From: Kineothrix alysoides
GTDB lineage: Bacteria > Bacillota > Clostridia > Lachnospirales > Lachnospiraceae
Assembly (NCBI RefSeq): GCF_000732725.1
Contig: NZ_JPNB01000002.1
Location: 1,054,001 to 1,118,000, forward strand
Length of the DNA stretch: 64,000 nt
Reading direction: 5' to 3'
A program made the position numbers and the translations under genes. The first letter of the stretch is position 1. Each line of letters starts with the position of its first letter. A model generated the notes under the pieces. It ran no database searches, was not told the DNA's origin, and worked only from the letters and a program-made list of their open reading frames with translations. Positions 38,701-47,488 of the stretch are shown here, in pieces.

Positions 38701-41451
38701 CGTACGAATTCAAAAGGAGAGTTATTACTGAAAGATAGTGATAATAATGACAATATAAAAGCTATTGAATTAATACTGAATGCTGACGGTAAATATTCAG
38801 ATGGAAGTATAGTTACACTTACAACTGGAATTGGCGGTAATATTTCATATAATAATACAAGCCGTCAATTAACTTTTATTATTCCAGATAAAACAAAGGC
38901 ATATAGACTTACTTATCTGACCGATTTAACAGGAGATAGTGGTAAGGAAGTTGAAAATCTAGTAAGCTTGTACGATAGCGCTCCAAAGCTTAATTTAAAT
39001 GCAGTGTCGTATACGATTAATAGCTTGGATGGTATCGCTACTGCTCAACGCAGTGGCTACATAGATATTTTAAAGAGAGATGGTTCCAGCCCATTGGCTG
39101 GAGCAGAGTTTACTCTTTTTGCAGAAGATAATATAACAGTTATACGTAAAGGTGTAAGTGATTCAAACGGTAAGATAAGATTAAAAGTGATTCCTGACGG
39201 AAATTATTTTTTAAGGGAAACAATAGCCCCTACGAAAGCCCCTGATGGAAGTACTGCGACTTACGCGTTAGAAGGAATCATCCATAAGGTTACAGTTAAG
39301 ACAGAAGGTTTAGCGGTAACTACTACCATTGATGGAAAAACAGGAGTATTAGAAGTTCAAAATTATCCATTAAATGAAGTTGGAGATTTAACTTTAACGA
39401 AAACAATTGCAGGCAATGCAAATGAAGTGGATAAGGATTTCGAATTTAAGATAGTACTTGATAATCCTAACACATCTTTAGACGGTAAGTCTTTCTCATA
39501 TACTATAAATGGCGTTGTCGCCAGTGATAAAATTACTGGAGATAGTATAGGAAGTACGATTTTGCTCAAACATGGGGATATTTTATTTATTCCTAATTTG
39601 CTAAAAGATACAAATTATACTATAACAGAAACAGATTATTCCTCAGAATCATATTCTACTCATAATAATAAAGGGATAGGCAGAGTTGCGACTGGTACGA
39701 TTAAAGAACAAGAAAGTCAAGACGTTATATTTACTAATACAAAATATAAGCCGGGAAGCTTAGTTATCAGCAAGACAGTAATGGGAAATGGAGGAGAAAC
39801 AGGAAAAGCATTTGATTTTACCATTGTGTTAAGCGATAAGAATAATGAATATACCTTTACTGGAGTTAATGGAGGACCGAGCGGAAAAATTAAAGGAGAA
39901 AAGACAATTTCTCTTAAAGATAGAGAAAGTGTTACTATTGCTGATTTACCTAATACAACAACGTATACTGTAACTGAAGCAGATTATTCTGCCCAAGGTT
40001 ATATCACAGAATACTCGGATGATAAAAATGGAAAAACCTCAGTTGTTGAATTAAGCGATACAGGTCAAATACCAACAGATGAAGGCGTTTCTGTATCTTT
40101 TGTCAATACGAAAAATGTAGGAAGTCTCTCCATAAGCAAAACAGTAGATGGAAACGGGGGAAATAAGAGTAAGGAGTTTGAATTTACTGTTACTTTCAGC
40201 GACAATAAAACCTATTCCTATATGGGAACTGGCGTAAGTGATGGAACAATAAAAAGCGGTGACAAAATTAAGCTTGCTGATGGACAATCCATAGAGATTA
40301 CCGGAATCCTGGAGGGTACCACATATATTGTAAAGGAAACAGATTATTCTTCTGAAGGATATACGATGAAATCCACTGGAGAAACGGGAACGATTTCTAA
40401 AAATACCGTTAGTGCAGCACAATTTACCAACACGAAAAATGTAGGAAGTCTCTCCATAAGCAAAACAGTGGAAGGAAACGCAGGAGATAAGAGCAAAGAG
40501 TTTGAATTTACTGTTACCTTCAGCGACAACAAAACCTATTCCTATAAGGGAACCGGCGTAAGTGATGGAACGATAAAAAGCGGCGATGTAATCAAGCTTG
40601 CTGATGGACAATCCATAGAAATTACCGGAATCCTGGAAGACACCACTTATACGGTAAAAGAAGAAGACTATTCTTCTGAAGGATATGTAACAAAATCTAC
40701 CGGCGAGACCGGAACGATTTCCAAGGATACTGCCAGCATAGCACAGTTTACCAATACGAAAAATAACGGCAATCTGGCGATAAGTAAATCAGTGGAAGGA
40801 AACAGAGGCGACAAGAATAAGAAATTTGAATTTACGGTTACTTTCAATACAAATAATACCTATTCCTATACAGGTACAGGTGTGGATGATGGAACAATAA
40901 CGAATGGTGATGTAATTGAACTTGCTAACGGCCAATCCATAGAAATCACCGGAATTTTGGAAGGTACTACATATACCGTAGAGGAAAAAGATTATTCTTC
41001 CCAAGGGTATGTGAAGAGATCTGTTGGTGAAACCGGAACGATTTCCAAGGATACTGCCAGTGTGGCACATTTTATAAATACTTATGAAGTGGATGAGCCT
41101 TATAGCAGCAGTAAGGATCCGGATGATACGGCTTCCTATAAGTCCACTCTGGTTCCTAAATATAGGATGGGAGAGGTACCCAATCCTAACGGAAAGGATG
41201 CTCCTGTTAAGATCATTCTGGTGGATAAGGACGGTAATGTACTTGGGACCTACACAAGGGTGCAAAATGCCGATGGTACTTATTCCTATGTGGATGAAAA
41301 CGGCGTGGCATTGTCAGCGTCTTCCATTGCTAAGACAGGGGACAATATGCCTTTGATTCCAATTATTGTTGTTACGCTAATTGCGGTTGTCGGAGCGGTA
41401 GTGCTCTTTTTATACAAAAGAAAAATTTTTGGCTATTACTATGATTCATAA
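35707..41451 (+). CDS. Large cell-wall-anchored surface adhesin with isopeptide-type repeats
   Basis: The 1914-residue protein has a signal peptide (basic start, hydrophobic residues 16-32, cleavage near AYAQE). Residues about 60-1100 are AT-rich-encoded beta-domains with recurring KSGxxxx...WTI-type strands, resembling DUF11/isopeptide-forming modules. A SpaA/CnaB domain begins near residue 1114 (GYIDILKRDGSSPLAGAEF). Five tandem repeats of about 108 residues (GSLSISKTVEGN-type; FEFTVTFSDN; ITGILEGTTYTV) fill about 1224-1790. The C-terminus has a sorting-like SIAKTGDN, a hydrophobic span and a basic KRK tail, but no LPxTG. The sortase gene overlaps its end. It is likely an adhesin or pilin-like stalk under iron control. 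Confidence 0.88.
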   Translation: MDLFKMRMKKKFLRGISWTLFLVLISTNTVFGTNSLTAYAQEVSANSAIAEITGESQDSLTGESTENTLDGVTDAGIIDGGADSGEGITGESIEESTGINETDSEAVLGTFGADAMLLGDLEGRVTPQEVDFLTFSAAIQQKFDDVYKDIEGTSIDPIDSERDLYIKVSFNLPVINDFPTPTDYVIRGDWADFEVSSGFGLVLNTPITLKVKDTNIKVGVLTFTENEIENNGGKTYKVKAHIEFNGDVFDDINSTLNNINCSFDAQLKYTGNIADNDGIVESASILQKSVDVYTPAPPITYSVAKSGVLNLAEKKVNWTVIVDAQQMGSTSISLGGFKFEDEVNNSSTNLGKYISGTFDVDNDLDVGNNLLGTLTGNDNKISYVFSDSAIAPQTITFSTDIPESLYYGAPGEKNITNTAKLYEKEIDTTPIVTANNNASPVKFTTPKWVSKSGLQTNGSTTGSTTQNPNNRQITWTIEANEIGASLNNFQIIDSLPAGLDFISATLEKWDKDTSSYVSQGVINPTDSNSVYSMGKIDTKVRLTIVSEVNTGETIVTETKKFTNSASIKWDNSASPSYPAYPTNTSSAVGLKTSNVSIDVGYDAITKTGKKIDTKTRIAEWEIKVESRGQSSLDNLVVYDLLVYADSGSGFNINDSSLSGFPSGVDRDKISIQYNQKYNGVFNDLNHTGVALTPVPIIKNGETVADLLVFDNFLDGISEDSNKFSFETLILNPDIYANNGIGGTGETKVYNTADLFNGTTYIDESGDDLSYTSNILRKEMIKSGNTTVITDPLDIAKANSKTTNAAEGFNYIDKSVIYRLVVNADGINWPSATDGSLTALGDVTVTDTLPVNWSFTKFENGKDFLIFEADNNGNAIGTVLDSVSGLSPSIAGDTAAFTFSSLDKAYVILVKAKPSDDTIHEYFSSNKKTENIENKVNFKAVSWTPGVFTSIKLSVESKILYKEKDVPENGILRWTVEYKPYGLAAGTKIVDTLSEGIDLRTNSKGELLLKDSDNNDNIKAIELILNADGKYSDGSIVTLTTGIGGNISYNNTSRQLTFIIPDKTKAYRLTYLTDLTGDSGKEVENLVSLYDSAPKLNLNAVSYTINSLDGIATAQRSGYIDILKRDGSSPLAGAEFTLFAEDNITVIRKGVSDSNGKIRLKVIPDGNYFLRETIAPTKAPDGSTATYALEGIIHKVTVKTEGLAVTTTIDGKTGVLEVQNYPLNEVGDLTLTKTIAGNANEVDKDFEFKIVLDNPNTSLDGKSFSYTINGVVASDKITGDSIGSTILLKHGDILFIPNLLKDTNYTITETDYSSESYSTHNNKGIGRVATGTIKEQESQDVIFTNTKYKPGSLVISKTVMGNGGETGKAFDFTIVLSDKNNEYTFTGVNGGPSGKIKGEKTISLKDRESVTIADLPNTTTYTVTEADYSAQGYITEYSDDKNGKTSVVELSDTGQIPTDEGVSVSFVNTKNVGSLSISKTVDGNGGNKSKEFEFTVTFSDNKTYSYMGTGVSDGTIKSGDKIKLADGQSIEITGILEGTTYIVKETDYSSEGYTMKSTGETGTISKNTVSAAQFTNTKNVGSLSISKTVEGNAGDKSKEFEFTVTFSDNKTYSYKGTGVSDGTIKSGDVIKLADGQSIEITGILEDTTYTVKEEDYSSEGYVTKSTGETGTISKDTASIAQFTNTKNNGNLAISKSVEGNRGDKNKKFEFTVTFNTNNTYSYTGTGVDDGTITNGDVIELANGQSIEITGILEGTTYTVEEKDYSSQGYVKRSVGETGTISKDTASVAHFINTYEVDEPYSSSKDPDDTASYKSTLVPKYRMGEVPNPNGKDAPVKIILVDKDGNVLGTYTRVQNADGTYSYVDENGVALSASSIAKTGDNMPLIPIIVVTLIAVVGAVVLFLYKRKIFGYYYDS
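39379..41075 (+). repeat. Five tandem repeats within the adhesin gene
   Basis: Repeat units begin near 39379, 39753, 40120, 40444 and 40768. The last three are strictly 324 bp apart and nearly identical at the DNA level (shared GGAAGTCTCTCCATAAGC in units 3 and 4). The first two are diverged. This pattern indicates recent tandem duplication, and copy number may vary by recombination. Confidence 0.85.
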
Positions 41452-42244
41452 GTACAAAAGATGTAAAAAAAGTACAAAAGAAAAAGCGATTGACCTATGT
41501 ATCGGAATTCTCTGTACAATTGTCGTTGCAGGATGTTTGAGTGTTGGAATTTATTTCTACTCTCTCTCCTATGACGCCGGAGAATTTCATAGATTGATTG
41601 AAACAGCCGAAGACAGGAATACGGCTTTCGCGGATTTATCCGGGGATATGCCTCCTGCCGCGGCAGAAAGTGAACGTTTTATTGATTTAACGGCGTTGCA
41701 GCAGGAAAACAGCGATATTGTGGGTTGGATTACAATTCAGGACACAATGATAGACTATCCGGTAATGTATACGCCGAAAGACGGAGAATATTATTTGCAT
41801 AGAAATTTTATGCAGAAATATTCGTTGTCAGGGGTGCCTTTTATAGACGCAGCCTGTTCCGTCACCCCACGCTCCGACAACGTAATCGTTTATGGCCATA
41901 ATATGAAAAACGGCTCCATGTTTTCAGGCCTTCTATCCTATCAGGATGAAACGTATTGGAGAGCGCATAAAAAAATCCTCTTTTATACATCCGAAGAGGT
42001 GCAGGAATATGAAATACTGGCGGCTTTTCTTATAGATGCCGCCGATGCTTCACAAGTAGAGAAATATTTTTCCGTGAATTTCTCCGGGGAGAAGGAATTT
42101 GACAGTTATATCGAAGCAGTAAAGAAGAAATCCTTTTACCGGACCGAAGTAGACGTGCAGTACGGCGATGGACTTCTTACCCTCTCCACCTGCTCTTATC
42201 AAATAACAGACGGAAGATTTCTCGTAATAGCTAAGCAAAATTAA
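41441..42244 (+). CDS. Class B sortase
   Basis: The 267-residue protein (from ATG 41441; an in-frame TTG lies at 41429) has an N-terminal membrane anchor at about residues 18-40. The sortase fold has catalytic H153 (VYGHNMKNGSMF), C251 (LLTLSTCSY) and R259 (DGRFLVIAK). The TLSTC context and the extra N-terminal helices fit class B. The start lies inside the adhesin's last codons without a clear ribosome-binding site, implying translational coupling, so the adhesin is its probable substrate. Class B enzymes often serve iron-uptake surface proteins or pilus assembly. Confidence 0.92.
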   Translation: MIHKYKRCKKSTKEKAIDLCIGILCTIVVAGCLSVGIYFYSLSYDAGEFHRLIETAEDRNTAFADLSGDMPPAAAESERFIDLTALQQENSDIVGWITIQDTMIDYPVMYTPKDGEYYLHRNFMQKYSLSGVPFIDAACSVTPRSDNVIVYGHNMKNGSMFSGLLSYQDETYWRAHKKILFYTSEEVQEYEILAAFLIDAADASQVEKYFSVNFSGEKEFDSYIEAVKKKSFYRTEVDVQYGDGLLTLSTCSYQITDGRFLVIAKQN

Positions 42245-42291
42245 GAAATTAGGTTAAGAAATTAAGTTAAAAAATGGATGAAGTAATTGAA

Positions 42292-42342
42292 GTTACTATT
42301 CCGCCTTCTATATCGTGATATAACGTGAAGTCAAAATTGCGT
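42292..42342. repeat. Possible dispersed repeat remnant (GTTACTATTC ... TCAAAATTGCG)
   Basis: GTTACTATTC (42292-42301) is followed 39 bp on by TCAAAATTGCGT (42331-42342). The pair echoes 23575-23615, and the GAATAGTAAC complement occurs at 1184-1193. It lies in the 385-bp gap between sortase and kinase genes, which otherwise holds only the terminator at 42454. Confidence 0.35.
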
Positions 42343-42453
42343 ATCTATGCAATCTAGCGAGGGCTGAAGGTGCCAAAATACAATTTTATCGTATTATATT
42401 TGTATATATGTTGAAGTTTAGCCGAAATCTGAACTGTAATTAATTGAATTAGA

Positions 42454-42500
42454 AATAGCTGATTTGAACTTTTACGAGGGATCAAATCAGTTATTTTTTT
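42454..42500 (+). terminator. Terminator downstream of the adhesin-sortase unit
   Basis: AATAGCTGATTTGA (42454-42467) pairs with TCAAATCAGTTATT (42482-42495) over 14 bp with one G-U pair, followed by seven Ts. It lies about 210 bp after the sortase stop. Confidence 0.88.
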
Positions 42501-42630
42501 GCGGTATCGGACACCAGAATAAAAGATAAGGTATGAAAGCTACAGATGATATGATAAAATAACTCTAAAATAAATTTTACATAAACTGATATAGTTTCTA
42601 AGTATAATCATACCGTTATAGGAGATAAAG

Positions 42631-43590
42631 ATGCCGGTTAGTATAACGAAAAACAAAGTAAGCGAGCAGTGCATTGAGCAGATGGTTTGTAAAGCCTTTC
42701 CGCAGGAAAAGATAAAGAATATTATAGAATTGACGGAAGGCTTTTTCAATGTCGCATTTCAGGTCAGCTTGGAGAAAAGGGACGTCATATTGAAGATTGC
42801 ACCTCCTCCGGATGCGATTGTAATGACGCATGAAAAAGATATTATGCAAAGTGAAGTGCGCGCGATGAAAATGATAGAGGAGCAATCCATTGTTCCCGTT
42901 CCACGGGTATTATTTTATGATAGAGGGCGTGAAATATGTAAAAGCGACTATTTCTTTATGGAGAAGCTGGAAGGCAGCAGCTTTTCAAACATTGCCGACA
43001 AGATAGCGCAGGAGGAAAAGGATAAGGTTTTCTTTCAAATGGGAAAATACACGAAAGCGATTAACAGTATTGAAAATGATATCTTCGGCTATTTCGGGCA
43101 AAAAGAAAAACAAGGCTCTAATTGGTATGAAGTATTCCGCTCCATGGTGATGGACACCTATTCCGATGCAAAACGCAAGAATATTTCCATACCCGTTTCC
43201 GAGGAACAAATATTATCCATGCTAAAGGCAGACAAAGAAATATTTGAAGAAGTGAAGAAAGCGAAGTTTGTCCACTGGGATATATGGGCTGGAAACGTAT
43301 TCGTAGAAAATAAAACGGTAACTGGGATCATCGATTTCGAAAGGTGCTTATGGGCCGATGAACTTATGGAGGTGGGATTTAGAACCTATGGGTTGGAAAA
43401 AGCCTTTTTTAAGGGATATGGAATCGAAGAGTTAAGTGATAAACAGTTAAAAAGGGCAAAGTGGTACGATATCTATTTGTTCTTAATTGCCTGTCTGGAA
43501 TGTGACTACAGGATGTACGATAACAAAGGAATGTATGAGTGGGGAAGCGAAATGCTTAAGAAGAGCATCCATGAAAAAAGTAGATGGTAA
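42631..43590 (+). CDS. APH-family phosphotransferase (aminoglycoside/small-molecule kinase-like)
   Basis: The 319-residue protein has the APH/choline-kinase fold. A beta-strand lysine sits in VILKIAPP (K55). The Brenner motif H215-W-D217-I-W-A-G-N222 gives the catalytic aspartate and a metal ligand, and IIDFER (D235) is the second metal site. Such proteins phosphorylate aminoglycosides, choline, homoserine or macrolides; the substrate cannot be read from sequence. It is followed 38 bp later by two small genes that may be cotranscribed. Calling it an antibiotic-resistance gene would be over-reach. Confidence 0.87.
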   Translation: MPVSITKNKVSEQCIEQMVCKAFPQEKIKNIIELTEGFFNVAFQVSLEKRDVILKIAPPPDAIVMTHEKDIMQSEVRAMKMIEEQSIVPVPRVLFYDRGREICKSDYFFMEKLEGSSFSNIADKIAQEEKDKVFFQMGKYTKAINSIENDIFGYFGQKEKQGSNWYEVFRSMVMDTYSDAKRKNISIPVSEEQILSMLKADKEIFEEVKKAKFVHWDIWAGNVFVENKTVTGIIDFERCLWADELMEVGFRTYGLEKAFFKGYGIEELSDKQLKRAKWYDIYLFLIACLECDYRMYDNKGMYEWGSEMLKKSIHEKSRW

Positions 43591-43628
43591 AATTGATTCA
43601 AAGGAAAAAGAAGAGGAGAAGGTAAATT

Positions 43629-43859
43629 ATGGTTTGTCCAAAATGCGGAAGCAATCATGTGAACACACAGACGGTAACGGATACGGAAGTGACGGAGAAG
43701 ACGAAGGGGTTCGGATGTATAAAGGCATGTATCGGCTTTTTAATCTTTAACGTATGGGGAATCCTTTGCGGACTGTGCGGGATGGGAAAAGGAAAGAGAA
43801 CGACGAGAACAAAATCGAAGGTAGTAAATGTATGTCAAGACTGCGGCAATCGTTTTTAG
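43629..43859 (+). CDS. Small zinc-ribbon membrane-associated protein
   Basis: The 76-residue protein begins MVCPKCGSNHVNTQT and ends VCQDCGNRF, so two CxxC pairs at the termini can form one zinc ribbon. The middle is hydrophobic and cysteine rich (GCIKACIGFLIFNVWGILCGLCG). ATG 43629 follows a GGAGAAGG site. Its end overlaps the next gene by 28 bases. No function is known. Confidence 0.75.
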   Translation: MVCPKCGSNHVNTQTVTDTEVTEKTKGFGCIKACIGFLIFNVWGILCGLCGMGKGKRTTRTKSKVVNVCQDCGNRF

Positions 43860-44209
43860 AAATCATCAGGACGCTTGGAAATGAAAGCGGATGTCACCAG
43901 ATGCCGGAAAGGAGCTTTTTTTATAAGGATAAGCAGTTTCCGGTTTGTGCCAGATGCACAGGTGTATTTATTGGCCATTCTCTTGCTGTTGTATTATTTT
44001 TTATGAAAAAGCAAATTTCCTTTAGGAAGTGCTGTATCCTAATGGGAATTATGGGCGCAGATTGGTGTATACAAGAAGTAGGGCTGGAAGAGTCCACCAA
44101 CGGAAGGAGATTGATAACCGGTTTCCTTGGTGGACTGGGTTTGTTCAGCATATATAGTATTATAATCAGAAAAGCAATCAGCCTTTTGTCCGGAAAGAGT
44201 CTGCAATAA
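43832..44209 (+). CDS. DUF2085-like membrane protein
   Basis: The frame is open from 43754, but ATG 43832 with AAGG upstream gives a more sensible 125-residue protein that overlaps the zinc-ribbon gene. The segment CHQMPERSFFYKDKQFPVCA is followed by RCTGVFIG, the DUF2085 signature of spaced cysteines and histidine. Three hydrophobic segments follow. The cysteine/histidine arrangement suggests metal binding at the membrane, but the function is unknown. Confidence 0.72.
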   Translation: MSRLRQSFLEIIRTLGNESGCHQMPERSFFYKDKQFPVCARCTGVFIGHSLAVVLFFMKKQISFRKCCILMGIMGADWCIQEVGLEESTNGRRLITGFLGGLGLFSIYSIIIRKAISLLSGKSLQ

Positions 44210-44653
44210 AACTGCAGAGTATGGAAAAGGTTTTAAAAGCAACTTTCGTTGGGGATATTTATCCTACATATTCTTCCTGTGGAAAGAAAATAAATTATCT
44301 AAATATCTGCTTGAACATCATTGATTTCCCTTTATCTATATGCTTAATTCCAGGCATACAGCAGGAAAATAAAATTTCCTGCATAATTCGTGAAATTTTC
44401 AAAAGTGTAATTCTAATATTTTTTACTCTGATTTTTCTATAGAAATCTTTTTTCCGATTCTCCATAATCTTTTCAATAAAAAGACAAATCCTTCTTTAAA
44501 AAAACAATAATTGAGAGAAGCAAAGCAAGAATTACATAGTAAAGCAACAATTGATAAATTATAATGATTTTAAGAAAAACATGATAAAGATTCGTAAATG
44601 AAATAGTGTTTGGCAAAAATAAAAAATAATAAAATGTTGGATTGGAGGCAGAT
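44210..44653. other. 443-bp gap before the GH43 gene
   Basis: A 73-codon frame at 44221-44442 has no ribosome-binding site or recognisable product. A small perfect hairpin, GCAGGAAA/TTTCCTGC, lies at 44361-44382 without a T tract. The rest is AT-rich leader that must hold the GH43 promoter, which I cannot place. Confidence 0.4.
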
Positions 44654-46180
44654 ATGGGAAGTGTTCGTAATCCGTTATTGGAGGGATTTTATCCGGATCC
44701 GTCGATTTGCAGATCCGGGGAAGATTACTATATTGTAAATTCTACGTTTTCTTATGCGCCGGGAGTTCCTGTTTTTCATAGTAAGGATTTGGTGCATTGG
44801 GAGCAGATCGGACACGTGCTGGTGCGTGAAGAACAGCTTCCCTTAAAAGGGGCGGGAATGTCCCAGGGAATTTATGCGCCGTGTATCAGGTATCATAAGG
44901 GTATATTTTATATGATTACAACAAACGTGTCGGGAGGGGGAAATTTTTATGTGACGGCCAAGAATCCAGAAGGGCCTTGGTCCGACCCTGTTTATTTGAA
45001 GGATGCGCCGGGAATCGACCCCAGCTTGTATTTTGAAGGAGAGGATTGCTATTATATCGGGCAGCGTGGTAAAACGGATTCCAAATATTACGGCGATTGT
45101 GAAATATGGATACAGAAACTGGATCTGAGCAAGGGGGAACTGACAGGAGAAGTCCATGTAGTGTGGGATGGAGCCATAAAAAATGCTATTTGGGCCGAAG
45201 GTCCTCATTTGTATAAAAAAGGGGATTATTATTATGTGCTTATAGCCGAAGGCGGAACCAGTTATGAGCATAGTATTTGCTTCGCAAGGAGTAAGAATAT
45301 ATTTGGTCCTTATAAGGCCTGCCCTTACAATCCCATACTTACCCATAGGCATCTCGGACATAATGTCAAAGTGCAGAATGTAGGTCATGGGGATATCGTT
45401 GAGACGCCGGAGGGGCTTTGGTATATTGTTATGCTGGGAACCAGGCCGGAAGAAGGATATGCACCCCTTGGCAGGGAAACCTTTTTAGCCGAACTCGTAT
45501 GGGAGAACGATTGGCCAATCGTTAATCCGGGGGAAGGTAAGCTGAAGGAGATTCAAGAGGTTCCTTCTGCTTGGGAAAGTGAAGTAAACGCTCTTGGCAA
45601 TAGAGGAAATATCGAATGGGGAGATTCTCTAGATCATAGATGCGTCTTTTTTCGTTTCCCGGAGAAGGACATGTATCGAATAGAAGAGGGTGGAAAACTT
45701 GCTCTTAAGATCCTTTCTCAAAATATATATGATGAACTGTCACCTGCTTATATCGGAGTAAGGGTTATTTCTAAAGACTTTTCCATAGAAACGACGATGG
45801 AATTTACTCCTTACAGCATGCAAGAAGCGGGGTTGGTCTACTTATACGATGAAAAGAACTATGTACGTTTTACTGTAACTGCTTCGGATACCGCTGTTAA
45901 TGGAAGTAAGATAAGAATCATAAAGACGGAAAGAGAAAAAGAAACCGTCTTATTCGAGGAGGAGGCAGCTGCAGATTGCTATAGACTGAAAATGCACGTA
46001 AAGGGACTTTCGCTGGCTTGTATGGCGGAGGGAAGAATATTGCAAAGCACTGATATCCGCGGTCTTACTTCGGAAGTTGCCGGAGGTTTTGTGGGCTGTA
46101 CTATGGGCGTTTATGCGACGTCCAATCACGATGTTCATAATGGCGGTTATGCCCGCTTTACAAAATTAATTCTCACGTAG
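44654..46180 (+). CDS. Glycoside hydrolase family 43, beta-xylosidase/arabinofuranosidase
   Basis: The start ATG 44654 lies six bases after TTGGAGG, giving 508 residues without a signal peptide, so the enzyme is cytoplasmic. Residues 1-310 form the five-blade GH43 propeller with general base D15 (FYPDPS), modulator D122 (PGIDPS) and acid E182 (IWAEGPH). A C-terminal beta-sandwich (about 330-508) completes the xylosidase architecture. It removes xylose or arabinose from imported oligosaccharides. The AraC regulator, ABC importer and GH3 that follow make a xylan/arabinoxylan-oligosaccharide locus. Confidence 0.92.
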   Translation: MGSVRNPLLEGFYPDPSICRSGEDYYIVNSTFSYAPGVPVFHSKDLVHWEQIGHVLVREEQLPLKGAGMSQGIYAPCIRYHKGIFYMITTNVSGGGNFYVTAKNPEGPWSDPVYLKDAPGIDPSLYFEGEDCYYIGQRGKTDSKYYGDCEIWIQKLDLSKGELTGEVHVVWDGAIKNAIWAEGPHLYKKGDYYYVLIAEGGTSYEHSICFARSKNIFGPYKACPYNPILTHRHLGHNVKVQNVGHGDIVETPEGLWYIVMLGTRPEEGYAPLGRETFLAELVWENDWPIVNPGEGKLKEIQEVPSAWESEVNALGNRGNIEWGDSLDHRCVFFRFPEKDMYRIEEGGKLALKILSQNIYDELSPAYIGVRVISKDFSIETTMEFTPYSMQEAGLVYLYDEKNYVRFTVTASDTAVNGSKIRIIKTEREKETVLFEEEAAADCYRLKMHVKGLSLACMAEGRILQSTDIRGLTSEVAGGFVGCTMGVYATSNHDVHNGGYARFTKLILT

Positions 46181-46267
46181 ACAGCGAGCCGGGTATGAAT
46201 GCTGCATGTCTATTGGAAGACTATCTGTGGGCCAAATATCCTGCAGCTTGCTGCGAGACATTTGGCT

Positions 46268-47128
46268 TTATGAAATAGTATACATGCTTCTGAACTCCGT
46301 AGGCGTACAGTTCTTAATGATTTTGAACATTCTGATAAAGGAAGAGAGGCTTGAGAATCCTGAGTTCAAAGCAACGTCTGTTATTGTATATTCAGGATTT
46401 GCAAGAAGCTTTTCTGCCGTAGCGATTCTTTTCTGGTTCAGATATTTATAGAAGGACACGTTGGTAAATTGTTTAAACAGCCTTGTGAAGTGAAATTTAG
46501 AGAAACCGGCAAGGCTGGCCGCATCGTCCAGAGTTAGGTTTTCCGTGCAGTGGGTGCTTATGTAATCACATATATACATAAATTTTTCGGTATATTCCTG
46601 TTGCTTATTGTTCGTAACATCAAATGTTTTTCTATTTTCCGTGTAGCTGCGTCCGATCAAAATGAGAATGGAAAGCAGTTTGCCGTAAATAGCGGCCTCT
46701 GAAAGAGGAGTGTTCTTCAGATATTCATCTCTGATTTCCAATAACAAAGCCTGAATTTGAGGATGAATCTGAGGATACTCTTCCGGGGTTATGATAATGA
46801 CGGGGGACAATATGGATAGAACAGTTTCCAATTCTCTTATTTCACGAAGGACTGATATGTCCGGCTGAAAAATAATTCTTCTGCCCTTTTTGGGTGCATA
46901 TAAAGTATGCAGGCAGCAGGGACAGATGAGAATAATATCATTTTCCCGCAGTAAGAAGGTATGCTCGCAGCATACGACCGTATATTCGCTTTCTGTAGGC
47001 ATAATAATCTCCAGAGGCGTATGCCAGTGAGGCGGATAATCTTCATATTTATCGTTATCATAAAGCCTCAAATTCGTATTTTCTTTAAAATTTACAGTTT
47101 CAAAGATACCTTTTAAATTCTCGATCAT
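46268..47128 (-). CDS. AraC-family regulator of the xylo-oligosaccharide locus
   Basis: I place the start at ATG 47128, about nine bases after AAGGGAA, which gives 286 residues; a GTG nine bases earlier abuts the site. An N-terminal cupin domain (YPPHWHTPLEIIM) senses a sugar. Two C-terminal HTH motifs follow (LTLDDAASLAGFSKFHFTRL and ITDVALNSGFSSLSSFIRMF). The gene is divergent from the ABC operon, so it probably activates that operon in response to xylose- or arabinose-containing ligands. Confidence 0.9.
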   Translation of the reverse strand: MIENLKGIFETVNFKENTNLRLYDNDKYEDYPPHWHTPLEIIMPTESEYTVVCCEHTFLLRENDIILICPCCLHTLYAPKKGRRIIFQPDISVLREIRELETVLSILSPVIIITPEEYPQIHPQIQALLLEIRDEYLKNTPLSEAAIYGKLLSILILIGRSYTENRKTFDVTNNKQQEYTEKFMYICDYISTHCTENLTLDDAASLAGFSKFHFTRLFKQFTNVSFYKYLNQKRIATAEKLLANPEYTITDVALNSGFSSLSSFIRMFKIIKNCTPTEFRSMYTIS

Positions 47129-47338
47129 ATCGGTCACTTCCCTTACTAATAAAGTAAAAAGTAAATAATAATGTATATAACAATTATTATGAGTTAATTA
47201 TTGCCAAATTATAAATAAAAAACACCTAATGATTTAATAAAATAGTAGCAATACAAGACAAAAAAGTAAATATATTAAATTCATAATTAACTTTATTTGT
47301 TAAATATGTTGTAAAATTGATCATTATTATAGTATGTT

Positions 47339-47366
47339 TTGACAATAATTATAATTTTAATATAAC
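47339..47366 (+). promoter_or_regulatory. Promoter of the sugar ABC operon
   Basis: TTGACA (47339-47344), a 16-bp spacer and TATAAC (47361-47366) lie about 120 bp before the solute-binding protein gene. The 360-bp divergent region is very AT-rich, and any AraC-type site is not obvious by eye. Confidence 0.65.
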
Positions 47367-47488
47367 TAAAATAGCAATAATTAATAATTATAAGGCAATT
47401 ATTCGAAAGAAAGAGTAAAAGCAGTATGTTATTTTAAATTTATAAAGTTATGAAGCTGCTAAACAGTATAAATAGGGAGGTAAAGTAA

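Noticed and set aside
42631-43590. Antibiotic-resistance call for the APH-family kinase
   Set aside because: The fold also serves choline, homoserine and other kinases; there is no mobile context or specific substrate motif.
44221-44442. 73-codon plus-strand frame before the GH43 gene
   Set aside because: No ribosome-binding site, no family resemblance, and AT-rich low-complexity residues; probably chance.
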